Part shown: one piece after another, positions 19,072-27,158 of the stretch
Position numbering within the stretch: position 1 is the stretch's first letter
Layout of the letters: each line of letters starts with the position of its first letter
Source: Polaribacter vadi
Lineage (GTDB): Bacteria; Bacteroidota; Bacteroidia; Flavobacteriales; Flavobacteriaceae
Assembly: GCF_018861005.1 (NCBI RefSeq)
Contig: NZ_JAHKQL010000031.1
Coordinates: forward strand, 30,657-94,656
Direction: 5' to 3'
Length of the DNA stretch: 64,000 nt
The notes under the pieces: model-generated
What the model saw: the letters and a program-made list of their open reading frames with translations, nothing else
Told to the model about the DNA's origin: nothing
Databases searched by the model: none
Position numbers and translations under genes: made by a program

Positions 19072-19112
19072 TCATTGCGAACGAAATGATAGTGCAGTAA
19101 AGCAATCTTTAA
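19072..19112 (+). repeat. GTCATTGCGA-type dispersed repeat
   Basis: The ends GTCATTGCGAACGAA and GAA/AAGCAATCTTTA match a dispersed intergenic repeat known from several bacterial groups. A relative lies at 31150-31184 in this window (GCGAAGAAGTTACGACTGAAGCAACC). Confidence 0.5.
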
Positions 19113-19156
19113 ATTAAAACTAACAAATAAATTACAATTAACATTCAATTACTGTC

Positions 19157-19176
19157 ATTCCTGCGAAGGCAGGAAT
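19157..19176. repeat. ATTCCTGC-GAAG-GCAGGAAT hairpin
   Basis: Perfect 8-bp stem with a 4-nt loop, set in TGTCATTCCTGCG..GGAATCTC, a common intergenic repeat form in Bacteroidota. Confidence 0.6.
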
Positions 19177-19201
19177 CTCCTCATTAACTAAATCCAAATC
19201 A

Positions 19202-19349
19202 CACTGTCAGTTCGAGTGATTTTGAGGTACGAAAAATTGTATCGAGAACTCATAGTTTACATTAAAAAAAGCTACTTACATAATATAATACTAAATTCTA
19301 TCCTCACTGTCAGTACGAATGATTTTGAGGTACGAAAAATTGTATCAAG
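19202..19349 (+). repeat. 45-bp direct repeat, two copies
   Basis: Copies at 19202-19246 and 19305-19349 share CACTGTCAG-W-CGA and GATTTTGAGGTACGAAAAAT through TGTATC, with only three differences in 45 positions. The spacer is 58 bp. Similar CTGTCAGTTCGAG units occur between genes in other flavobacteria. Confidence 0.85.
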
Positions 19350-19414
19350 TACACATAAAGTTAGCATAAAAAACCTACAACACATGTTGCCACCATTTGA
19401 CCATTTGTGAACCT

Positions 19415-19510
19415 TTCTGACACTAAATGACACTCTCTGACATTGAATGACCCACTTTTCTAGATTTTAAGGGGTTTTGTTCGAGTCTTGTTCGGGTTTT
19501 GTTCGGGTGA
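19415..19510 (+). repeat. Degenerate short tandem repeats
   Basis: Two ~20-bp units TCTGACACTAAATGACAC and TCTGACATTGAATGACCC are followed, after a short gap, by three 11-12 bp units of TTGTTCGRGT (about 19478-19507). No gene is associated. Confidence 0.6.
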
Positions 19511-19651
19511 GCTAGGGGTGTATTTTTTAAAAATTGACGTTTTAGGGAAGAGACCCGAAGCAAACTCGAAGGAAGCCCTAGAAAGGACACAAAAATGCTG
19601 GTATTTTGAGGTAGAGAGCCCGTTTTTAGTGTTTTGTTCATTTAAAATAAA

Positions 19652-19730
19652 TGTCATTTCGACTGTAATGGAGAAACCTTTTTCTAAATACTAGATTTCT
19701 CAACTAAACTGCGTTTACTTCGAAATGATA
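19652..19730. repeat. Palindromic TGTCATTTCGA element (BIME/MITE-like)
   Basis: Left end TGTCATTTCGA at 19652-19662 and right end TCGAAATGATA at 19720-19730 are near-complements, with inner GAGAAACCT / AGATTTCTC also pairing. The form matches palindromic repeats scattered in flavobacterial genomes. Confidence 0.6.
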
Positions 19731-19822
19731 GTATAAAGCTACAGTATTTATATAAATGTTTATAAAATGGTTGAAAAACAATAATATAAATAAGCTAATA
19801 CAATCGTCCTATAATGTTCTGC

Positions 19823-19856
19823 GTTATGTTATGTTATGTTATGTTATGTTATGTTA
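19823..19856 (+). repeat. GTTAT microsatellite, 6.8 units
   Basis: An uninterrupted run of the 5-mer GTTAT (six full units plus GTTA). It is far from any start codon, so a phase-variation role is not evident. Confidence 0.9.
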
Positions 19857-20140
19857 CTTTGCTTTGGGTTAAAGCGAGATTAAATCTTCAATTTTTCTTT
19901 TATTTTTTTCTTCTCAAATCTTTCTTTAAAAATGTAATGGAATGCGCTTTTTACGAAACGAAGATAGGAGTGTAGTGAAATGTGTATGGAATGGCATAAT
20001 ATTAACGAAAAATATATCAATAAGTCATTAAATCCTCATAAATATTATCAATTTGTTATAATATTGAAGTTTGTCCTGACAATATTCTATTGGCATAAAA
20101 TTTGACTTTAAATTAACTTAAATAATTAAAATGTTATAAT

Positions 20141-20299
20141 ATGAATGATTTAAAAGTTGGAGATGTAGTTGTATTAAAATCTGGCGGACCAAGTATGTCA
20201 ATATATCAAATTGGTAATGATGTTAGCTGTAAATGGTTTGATGGTAATGAACTAAAATACGGTGGTTTTGTAAAAGAAGAATTAGAACTAGAACAATAA
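20141..20299 (+). CDS. YodC-like (DUF2158) small protein
   Basis: 52 aa. The sequence has the DUF2158 pattern: LKVGDVVVLKSGGPSMSI at the N-terminus, then VSCKWFDG and a C-terminal FVKEELEL. Family members are short, single-domain proteins of unknown function, often in accessory regions. It sits between the repeat cluster and the tRNA-like gene, upstream of the CBASS operon, with the same orientation. It was found by reading the frame directly, being short. Confidence 0.75.
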   Translation: MNDLKVGDVVVLKSGGPSMSIYQIGNDVSCKWFDGNELKYGGFVKEELELEQ

Positions 20300-20367
20300 A
20301 TTCTACTTTTTAAAAAAAATTATGCGGAGATTTTCCCTCTACATTTCCGAAAAGAATAATAATCTTT

Positions 20368-20454
20368 TCGGAGTTGGCAGAGCGGTCTAATGCAGCTGAT
20401 TTATAACCAGTCGAACTCTCACAGGTTCCATGGGTTCGAATCCCATACTCTCCG
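20368..20454 (+). tRNA. Class II tRNA-like gene, anticodon TAT, defective acceptor
   Basis: The body is a good class II (Ser/Leu-type) tRNA: TG-GCAG-AGCGGTCTAA-TGC D-arm, long variable arm GAAC/GTTC, T-arm ATGGG-TTCGAAT-CCCAT. Anticodon stem GCTGA/CCAGT has an A-C mismatch next to the loop TTTATAA, giving anticodon TAT (20402-20404). The acceptor TCGGAGT/ACTCTCC lacks its two outer pairs. The 5' end is also part of an upstream 8-bp hairpin (20347-20371). A UAU anticodon does not fit a Ser or Leu body. It may be a pseudo-tRNA. Confidence 0.55.
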
Positions 20455-20457
20455 CAA

Positions 20458-20483
20458 GAAAGACTCTCGAAAGGGAGTCTTTC
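20458..20483 (+). terminator. GAAA-tetraloop hairpin after the tRNA-like gene
   Basis: An 11-bp stem GAAAGACTCTC / GGGAGTCTTTC with a GAAA loop starts three bases after the tRNA-like gene. Only a weak T content follows (CCCATTTATAAT), so it may be a 3' processing or terminator hairpin. Confidence 0.6.
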
Positions 20484-20546
20484 CCATTTATAATAGTTCT
20501 TTAAAGTATTAATGTTAATAAACACTATCATTTTGTTAATAGTTTA

Positions 20547-20589
20547 TATCTCATTAAATGAGATACTAAAACACTATTGTTTAATTTTG
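20547..20589 (+). promoter_or_regulatory. CBASS operon promoter with palindromic operator
   Basis: A perfect 19-bp palindrome TATCTCATTAAATGAGATA (20547-20565) lies just upstream of a -7 element TAATTTTG (20582-20589), covering the expected -33 position. The 9-mer AAACACTAT flanks it on both sides (20520-20528 and 20569-20577). The repressor ATG is at 20613, so the predicted start of transcription is near 20596. Inference: operator of the HTH-S24 repressor encoded by the first gene. Confidence 0.7.
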
Positions 20590-20612
20590 TATCTGTAAAT
20601 CAATACTTTATA

Positions 20613-21254
20613 ATGAATCGTATAAAAGAAGTTTTAGAAAGTAAAGGTATTAAGCAAACTTGGTTAGCTGAAAAATTAGATAAGAGCTACAATATGGTTA
20701 ACTCATATGTGCAAAATAGGAGACAACCGAGTCTTGAAGATTTATTCAAGATTGCAAAAATATTAGATGTTGCAGTTGCTGAATTACTAGAAACTCATAC
20801 TTCTAAAAAAACTTATAATTCTATACAATCAGCAAATTTTAATGTTGCTGAAGGTGAAGAAGAGTATGAAAAAATGATAAGTATACCAATATTAGGAAAT
20901 GTTGCATGTGGATATCCGCTTTTTGCTGAAGAAAATATTGAAACAGAAATTTCTATTTCAACAAAGCTCATTAAAAATGATAAAAAGTATTTTATTCTTC
21001 GTGCATCTGGTGACTCAATGAACAAAGCTAATATTGATGATGGAGATTTAGTTTTAATAAGAAAAGAACAAACCGCTGAAGATGGAGATAGAGTAGTGGC
21101 TTTAATTGATGATGAAGCTACAATTAAGGAGTTTAAAAATAATACAGACCATATTGTTTTGTTGCCAAAATCAACATCTAAAGAGCATCAGCCAATTATA
21201 TTAACAAGAGATTTTAAAATACAAGGCATTGTAGAAAGTATAATAAAAATATAA
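20613..21254 (+). CDS. HTH-S24 (LexA/CI-like) self-cleaving repressor
   Basis: 213 aa from this ATG; a TTG 12 codons upstream lies before the predicted transcript start. Residues 1-60 are an XRE-type HTH (GIKQTWLAEKLDKSYNMVNSYVQNRRQPS). Residues 90-210 are an S24 peptidase: cleavage site C99-G100 (NVACGYPLFAEENIE), catalytic S135 (ASGDSMNKA) and K172 (DEATIKEF). Cys-Gly at the cut site is as in UmuD; LexA has Ala-Gly. Known S24 repressors cut themselves on RecA filaments. Inference: it holds the CBASS genes down and releases them on DNA damage or phage infection. First gene of the operon, 10 bp before the next. Confidence 0.88.
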   Translation: MNRIKEVLESKGIKQTWLAEKLDKSYNMVNSYVQNRRQPSLEDLFKIAKILDVAVAELLETHTSKKTYNSIQSANFNVAEGEEEYEKMISIPILGNVACGYPLFAEENIETEISISTKLIKNDKKYFILRASGDSMNKANIDDGDLVLIRKEQTAEDGDRVVALIDDEATIKEFKNNTDHIVLLPKSTSKEHQPIILTRDFKIQGIVESIIKI

Positions 21255-21264
21255 AATGTAAATA

Positions 21265-21486
21265 ATGAAAAAGAATCAACACGTAGTTCCACATAATAGT
21301 GGTTGGGCAGTTAAAGGAGCAGGGAATCAAAAGGCAACAAAAGTCACTTCTACTCAAAAAGAGGCAATTAATGTAGCTAGAAATATTGCGAAAAATCAAA
21401 AATCTGAACTTTTAGTTCATAACCAAAAAGGACAAATTCGACAGAAAGATAGTTTTGGTAACGATAATTTTCCACCAAAAGGTTAA
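21265..21486 (+). CDS. DUF2188 family small protein
   Basis: 73 aa. Matches the DUF2188 pattern: NQHVVPHNSGWAVKGAGN, then TQKEAINVARNIAKNQKSELLVHNQKGQI, then a tail DSFGNDNFPPKG. DUF2188 proteins are small and often sit with restriction or other defence genes; their role is unknown. Position 10 bp after the repressor and 12 bp before the effector gene places it inside the operon. Confidence 0.75.
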   Translation: MKKNQHVVPHNSGWAVKGAGNQKATKVTSTQKEAINVARNIAKNQKSELLVHNQKGQIRQKDSFGNDNFPPKG

Positions 21487-21498
21487 TACTAAATATAT

Positions 21499-22359
21499 AT
21501 GATGAGATTCATTTTAAAAATATTAGTTGCATTAATTCTAATTATCATTGGTTATAATATAGATGAATCGCTTCGTCCCGAATTCATTGGAGGCGGCTAT
21601 ATTTTACTTATCACTGTTTTGACAATTGATAGTTTTAATTTCTTTTACAAAAACAGAAAAAGGTTAAAATTAACCTTGCATTGTTATTGGATTAGCCTAT
21701 TTGGAAAATACATAAGATTTTCCATGTCATATCAGTATGTAATTAAGGTTAATGATAAATACCTATTAGTACAAAATGCAAATCCAAATTGGAATTGGTA
21801 TCAACACGTAGGAGGGAAGTATAAAAGATTGCCTGAAACACAAAGTGTTTTGAAGGAAATGAATGCAACTGATGATTTAAAAATGAAAACAGCTGGATTA
21901 AAAAAAGGTGATTTAGCGGTTTTTGTCCCTGCTAGAAATGCAATGAAGTTTCTTGATTGGTTTAATAGTGAAAAGAACCGTGAAATTTCTCATTGGAGAG
22001 AATTTTACGAAGAATTATTGGGTGGAAAAGCAGATAATCGAATCCTTAAAAAAAAGAATTTCCCATACGTTAATTACAGATTTATAAAATCAGTACAAAC
22101 GCCATTAAAAAGAGCTCCTATTGAATCGGGTTGGGATTGTTGGGAGATTTTGCAATATGATGTTTTAGAATTGATACCAAATGAATCACAAAAAAAGGAA
22201 TTGGAAGAATTATTATCTAAAGGAGATAGTGAGTATATCAAATGGGCTAGTGCCCAAATGATTAATAAACTAGGTTATGATGAGGGAGAGTTAAACACTA
22301 AATACAATATTGGTCCGCACACAAAGTGGGTTTTAAATTTAAAATGGAGTAAAGCATGA
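21499..22359 (+). CDS. cap16: CBASS effector with two TM helices and NUDIX-like domain (Cap16-like)
   Basis: 286 aa. Two N-terminal helices (about 3-20 and 31-47), then a soluble domain from about residue 65. The start of that domain (YQYVIKVNDKYLLVQNANPNWNWYQHVGGKYKR) fits the SMODS-associated NUDIX domain, which is degenerate: the GX5EX7REUXEEXGU box is not seen. Known: Cap16 (TM-NUDIX) proteins are CBASS effectors that damage the inner membrane when bound by the cyclic nucleotide. Its stop overlaps the CD-NTase start by 4 bp (ATGA), strong evidence that they work together. Family call rests on architecture and context. Confidence 0.75.
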   Translation: MMRFILKILVALILIIIGYNIDESLRPEFIGGGYILLITVLTIDSFNFFYKNRKRLKLTLHCYWISLFGKYIRFSMSYQYVIKVNDKYLLVQNANPNWNWYQHVGGKYKRLPETQSVLKEMNATDDLKMKTAGLKKGDLAVFVPARNAMKFLDWFNSEKNREISHWREFYEELLGGKADNRILKKKNFPYVNYRFIKSVQTPLKRAPIESGWDCWEILQYDVLELIPNESQKKELEELLSKGDSEYIKWASAQMINKLGYDEGELNTKYNIGPHTKWVLNLKWSKA

Positions 22360-23504
22360 TATTATTTAAAAATAAAAATACGCAGTTAGACGATTTATTA
22401 GCCAGAATCGCTGAACAAATTCAATTAGATGATACGCGTAAAGAAAGAATGGAAACAGCTTATAGAGCAATCGAGAGTTTACTTAATGAAGATACGGGCT
22501 TTTTTAAAGACGCCGTTTTTGAAATATACCCTCAAGGTTCAGTTCGAATTGGGACTACTGTCAAACCTACTGGAAAGAATGAATTCGATTTAGATATAGT
22601 AGTACATATTATTATGGATTGGGAGAAATATTCTCCACAATATATTTACAATCAATTAAAAAGAGTTCTGCAAAATAGTGATAGATATAAAGATAAAGTT
22701 GAATTAAAGAATAGATGTATTCGCCTAAACTACGCTGGTGATTTTCATATGGATATTTTACCTGGTTGTCAAGAAACAAGCTATGACGAAGATAAATTAG
22801 TTATACCAGATAGGGAATTAGGAGATTGGACGTCGAGTAATCCAAGAGGTTATGGAAATTGGTTTGTAGACAAATCAAATTTGGCAAAAATGACCTTACT
22901 AGAAAAGGCGTATGCAATGGAAAATTTACCAGCTGATGAGTTTTCTAAAAAGAAACCTTTACAAAGAGCGGTTCAGCTAATCAAGATGTATCGTGATGAG
23001 TACTTTAAGTCGAACCCTAAAATGGCAACATCCAGCATAATTTTAACAACTATTGCAGGTGAGTTTTATGAAGGTGAAGAATCAATTTTTGATACTATTG
23101 AAAATATCATAAATAAAATAAAGCAAAATTTTAACATCGTAGGTCTAGTTGGAAATCGCTTGAAAATATTAAATCCTGTAAACTCTGAAGAGGATTTTAG
23201 TGATAAGTGGGATGATGATAAAGAACCTGAATTGTATGAACATTTTAAGAAATTCGTACTTCATTTAGATAAGCAATGGAAAATTTTGAAAGATGAAAAT
23301 GGTGTTATTGAGGAAGCAAATACAATAAAGGGATTATTTGGTGAAAAAGCATTCTTAAAAGCACAAGAATCACAAGTAAACCAGCTTGAAAAAGCTAGGA
23401 AGATGAATAGTATTGGTATCAACACTTCGACTGGTATTTTAGCCGAATCACTTGTTGATAGTACGAAACCAATAAAAAACAATACTTTTTTCGGAAGTGA
23501 ATAA
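22356..23504 (+). CDS. CD-NTase (cGAS/DncV-like nucleotidyltransferase)
   Basis: 382 aa. The Pol-beta-like active site is complete: G61-S62 (YPQGSVRIGTTVKP), D78-x-D80 (NEFDLDIVVHI) and D133 (FHMDILPG). After a helical C-terminal half, the protein ends in NNTFFGSE, a flexible tail with a Gly close to the end like tails used for conjugation in E2-containing CBASS. Known: CD-NTases make cyclic di- or oligonucleotides on phage infection. Which nucleotides this one joins cannot be read from the sequence. The E2-like gene starts (GTG) within its last 8 bp. Confidence 0.9.
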   Translation: MILFKNKNTQLDDLLARIAEQIQLDDTRKERMETAYRAIESLLNEDTGFFKDAVFEIYPQGSVRIGTTVKPTGKNEFDLDIVVHIIMDWEKYSPQYIYNQLKRVLQNSDRYKDKVELKNRCIRLNYAGDFHMDILPGCQETSYDEDKLVIPDRELGDWTSSNPRGYGNWFVDKSNLAKMTLLEKAYAMENLPADEFSKKKPLQRAVQLIKMYRDEYFKSNPKMATSSIILTTIAGEFYEGEESIFDTIENIINKIKQNFNIVGLVGNRLKILNPVNSEEDFSDKWDDDKEPELYEHFKKFVLHLDKQWKILKDENGVIEEANTIKGLFGEKAFLKAQESQVNQLEKARKMNSIGINTSTGILAESLVDSTKPIKNNTFFGSE

Positions 23505-23931
23505 GCAAAAAACATATAATTTATCAGAGCAATTTATTGCTCTAAAAAGAAGCTATCCCGAATTCAGCGTTAAGCTCTTAAAAGATTGTGTTATATGTTC
23601 TGGATTAATAAGGCCTACTTCAAGAAGTATTAATTACTCTTTTAAGTTAAAATATAGAATAGGTAAGCGACCGAAAGTGAATATTTTGAACCCAGAATTA
23701 AAGAGGAATTTTAAGAATGATAAAATCCCTCATGTTTATCCATTGAATGAATTATGCTTGTATTATCCTAAATACCAAGAATTTAATTCAAAAATGTTAC
23801 TTTCTGACTGTATTATTCCATGGACAAGTTTATGGTTATATCATTATGAAAATTGGCATATTACTGGTGAATGGAAAGGTGGTGGAATTCATACTGTACC
23901 TAAAAAGAAAAAAAATGAGAAGAAAAAGTAA
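23497..23931 (+). CDS. E2-like (ubiquitin-conjugating fold) CBASS protein
   Basis: 144 aa from a GTG that overlaps the CD-NTase stop. The core pattern HVYPLNELCLYYPK (Cys87 the candidate catalytic residue), then IIPWTSLWLYHYENWHITGEWKGGGIH matches the stand-alone E2-like proteins of short type II CBASS. Known: in those systems the E2 alone forms a thioester and links the CD-NTase C-terminus to partners, priming it. There is no E1 (Cap2) or JAB (Cap3) gene here. The Lys-rich end KKKKNEKKK is unusual. It overlaps the next gene's start by 17 bp. Confidence 0.75.
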   Translation: MNKQKTYNLSEQFIALKRSYPEFSVKLLKDCVICSGLIRPTSRSINYSFKLKYRIGKRPKVNILNPELKRNFKNDKIPHVYPLNELCLYYPKYQEFNSKMLLSDCIIPWTSLWLYHYENWHITGEWKGGGIHTVPKKKKNEKKK

Positions 23932-24994
23932 GTATATTATTAAAGGGGCATTATTAGGAAGTGGAATTATTGCTATAAGTGATATACTTTCTCAATGGTT
24001 TGATCATGATAAAAGAGGCGAAAAATTCACATGGGAGAATTATGATGGGAAAAGGACTTTAAAAAACAGCTTAATTGGTGCCAGTGTAGGAGGTGGGGTT
24101 GGTTATTTGACAAATGAATTAAAACGTAATAAAGAGAATAAAAATCCTTTTCGTTCGAGTGAGTACCTAAAAGACATATTGAAAAATGAACATTTGAAAG
24201 CAGATTCAAAATTCTACAATGATGTACTCAAATATAGAAAGAATGTAAAAGAAAAATTATCGAAAAAATTTAAAGCAGGGTTAGTGGCTTCTCCTGAAGA
24301 TGCTGGATCATTTCATAAAAGAACAGCGATTGGGTCAAATTATGATCTGGATATAATTTTGCCTTTTCAGAGAAATTATTATCCTACATTAGAAAAGATG
24401 TATAATGATGTTTTTGAAACCATAGAAGAATCTTTTTCGTCGAAAGCCAAAATCACTAAGCAAAAGAAGTCCATTGGTTTGACTTTCCATAGCCAAGATG
24501 AAGAAGTAATTCATTTTGATATAGTACCTGGTAGGGAAATTAACAATTATGATTTAGATAAAAAACTTAATTTGTATGTTCATCCAAATTGGGCATGGCA
24601 AAAAGGAAGCTCAGTAAAATCTAATGTTGGAATTGACAAGGATTTAATGGTTAACAAACCAAAAACTAGAAGGATTGTAAAACTGTTAAAGGTATATAGA
24701 GACAGGAATGAATTAGAGTTGCCAACAACAATTATTGATCAATGTGTTGTTGCTGCATTATCAGATGAAAATTATGGCATCAACAAATCTGATAAAAATA
24801 ACCTGTTGAATAGTATGTTATTCATTGCTAAAAACCTTAGAAATGAAAGAATTATTGATTTGTCTAACTCAAATAATAATTTATCTGACAAACTTACGGA
24901 TACACAGAAATCTGATATTGCTAGTTTTCTTATAAAAGATGTTAACCGTATTAAACAAGAACCACACTACCTAAAGGAAATATTCGAATTATAA
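23915..24994 (+). CDS. Second, membrane-anchored nucleotidyltransferase in the CBASS operon
   Basis: 359 aa from the ATG at 23915 (a longer frame back to 23747 runs inside the E2 gene and is rejected). The N-terminus has two Gly-rich hydrophobic segments (about 8-26 and 51-66). From about 100 comes a nucleotidyltransferase domain with full catalytic set: G131-S132 (AGSFHKRTAIGSN), D144-x-D146 (YDLDIILPF), D202 (HFDIVPGREI). It is unlike the CD-NTase at 22356 in sequence, but DIVPG matches DILPG of that enzyme. Known CBASS loci rarely hold two nucleotidyltransferases. It may be a second synthase, a regulator or an effector; which is open. Confidence 0.8.
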   Translation: MRRKSKYIIKGALLGSGIIAISDILSQWFDHDKRGEKFTWENYDGKRTLKNSLIGASVGGGVGYLTNELKRNKENKNPFRSSEYLKDILKNEHLKADSKFYNDVLKYRKNVKEKLSKKFKAGLVASPEDAGSFHKRTAIGSNYDLDIILPFQRNYYPTLEKMYNDVFETIEESFSSKAKITKQKKSIGLTFHSQDEEVIHFDIVPGREINNYDLDKKLNLYVHPNWAWQKGSSVKSNVGIDKDLMVNKPKTRRIVKLLKVYRDRNELELPTTIIDQCVVAALSDENYGINKSDKNNLLNSMLFIAKNLRNERIIDLSNSNNNLSDKLTDTQKSDIASFLIKDVNRIKQEPHYLKEIFEL

Positions 24995-25048
24995 ATTATT
25001 ATGGAGGCTGACTATTGTTAAAAAAAAGGTAGAATACATCAAATAATT

Positions 25049-25456
25049 ATGGCAGTAGATTTTCTAAAATCGGAACTCAAAACCTTTAGTTTAGAATTAA
25101 CACCCAAAATAAATGGGAGGGAAGACGTTGATTTTTTAATTAGAGATAATCAATTATATCTACAATCAATAAATTTAGACACCATACAATGCAGTATTAA
25201 AATATCCAAACAAGAATTAGGAGAACTAAAAGATAACTTGTTTATCACTCTAGTATTAATAATTGATAAAGAACCTAAGGTTGTTTATTTAATTCCTTCA
25301 AAAGATTTAACGCAATCTAACAGCAACATATTTATAGAGAACGAAGTAAGTTTAATGCCTAGTTTATCAAATTGGGAGATTAAAGTCTCTTCAAATACAA
25401 TTCCAGAATTTGCGAAATACGATTTAGAAAATATGATTAGTAAACTTAAAAGTTAG
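25049..25456 (+). CDS. Unrecognised 135-aa protein at the end of the CBASS operon
   Basis: No family recognised. No signal peptide or membrane segment. The sequence alternates short strands (CSIKISKQELGEL, LFITLVLIIDKEPKVVYLIP) and ends in a pattern, NWEIKVSSNTIPEFAKYDLENM, faintly like the C-terminal part of some nuclease-fold proteins, but with no catalytic motif. It starts 54 bp after the second nucleotidyltransferase and runs the same way, so it may be part of the operon. It could be an accessory or an immunity-type factor. Confidence 0.6.
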   Translation: MAVDFLKSELKTFSLELTPKINGREDVDFLIRDNQLYLQSINLDTIQCSIKISKQELGELKDNLFITLVLIIDKEPKVVYLIPSKDLTQSNSNIFIENEVSLMPSLSNWEIKVSSNTIPEFAKYDLENMISKLKS

Positions 25457-26324
<868 letters not shown>

Positions 26325-27137
26325 TTACATGTTTTGTGTGTAATAATTGTAATCCTTTAAAATAGCATCAATAAATTCCGTATCACTTTTGTGTACAGAT
26401 TTAATATCGGTTACTTCTAAAATTTTGGAACGCAATTTAATTAAGGTTTTATAATCACTGGTTTTAATTGCAGTTTTGTATGTTTCTTTAATAATGCGTG
26501 CATCATTATCAGAAAGTTTAATTACACTTGCATACGTTGGTACATAATCCTCTTTAATATTTTCAAGTATGGTTTGCGAGAATTGTACATCATCCTTTAA
26601 ATAAATTACAATGGTATTGGCAATAATATCACCAAAACGTTGACTATGATTGGTAAATAAAATTAAAAGAAAACCAACTAATTTACCGAAAAAAAACAAC
26701 GTAAGTAATAAACCTGCTTGGTCACCTAAACCTAAAGAAGCTGCATAAATAAACAATAAAATAAATAGATTAAAGTCAACAATACGTAAAAACCAACGAA
26801 TTATATAATCTGTAATACTGGGTTTAAAACCATCAATATTAATTACTTTAATCTTTAACAAACGTTTGCCTAGGGTTTGCCCATCCAATAAAATTTCAGA
26901 ATACAAAGTATAAAATGTTATCGGCAATAAAAAAAGTACTTCCATGGCTTTTATGGTCCAACCATCACCATTAAAAGTATCATCTATAAGGTTAAAATCA
27001 AATAGTTTAGCTGCAAAATAAAAGTACGCAAACTTAATAACGTTATCTACAGAAAAAGCCAAAAGACGTTGAAATACATTCGCTGCTGTAAATTTTATAT
27101 TTACATTTTGTGCTGTTTTTATTTGGAGTGTTTTCAT
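26325..27137 (-). CDS. RDD family membrane protein
   Basis: 270 aa. The RDD domain has four to five helices; motif FQRLLAFSVDNVIKF (R-x4-S-VD form), DGQTLGKRLLKIKV and ITDYIIRWFLRIVDF are typical. The C-terminal ~90 residues are soluble. RDD proteins are of unclear function; some carry ions. It is divergent by about 20 bp from the SpoIIM-like gene and belongs to the conserved cluster with MoxR and DUF58 genes. Confidence 0.85.
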   Translation of the reverse strand: MKTLQIKTAQNVNIKFTAANVFQRLLAFSVDNVIKFAYFYFAAKLFDFNLIDDTFNGDGWTIKAMEVLFLLPITFYTLYSEILLDGQTLGKRLLKIKVINIDGFKPSITDYIIRWFLRIVDFNLFILLFIYAASLGLGDQAGLLLTLFFFGKLVGFLLILFTNHSQRFGDIIANTIVIYLKDDVQFSQTILENIKEDYVPTYASVIKLSDNDARIIKETYKTAIKTSDYKTLIKLRSKILEVTDIKSVHKSDTEFIDAILKDYNYYTQNM

Positions 27138-27158
27138 GCAATGATTAAATTCGCTCTA

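Larger units (their letters stand above)
18863..20140. other. Gene-free, repeat-rich region after the tRNA genes
   Basis: About 1.3 kb without a supported gene. It gathers several repeat types, listed separately: a GTCATTGCGA-type element, an ATTCCTGC/GCAGGAAT hairpin, a 45-bp direct repeat, short tandem repeats, a palindromic TGTCATTTCGA element and a GTTAT microsatellite. Open frames here are short and run through the repeats. Confidence 0.7.

Noticed and set aside
19423..19694. Overlapping frames on both strands in the repeat region
   Set aside because: All translate repeat DNA, without family pattern or coding bias.
19823..19856. GTTAT run as a CRISPR or phase-variation tract
   Set aside because: Units of 5 bp have no spacers, and no gene start is close enough to be switched.
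23747..23914. 56-codon N-terminal extension of the second nucleotidyltransferase
   Set aside because: It lies wholly within the E2 gene in another frame; the ATG at 23915 gives the proper basic and hydrophobic N-terminus.
20577..25456. Prophage carrying the S24 repressor
   Set aside because: No integrase, terminase, capsid or tail gene in the window; the genes after the repressor are CBASS-type.
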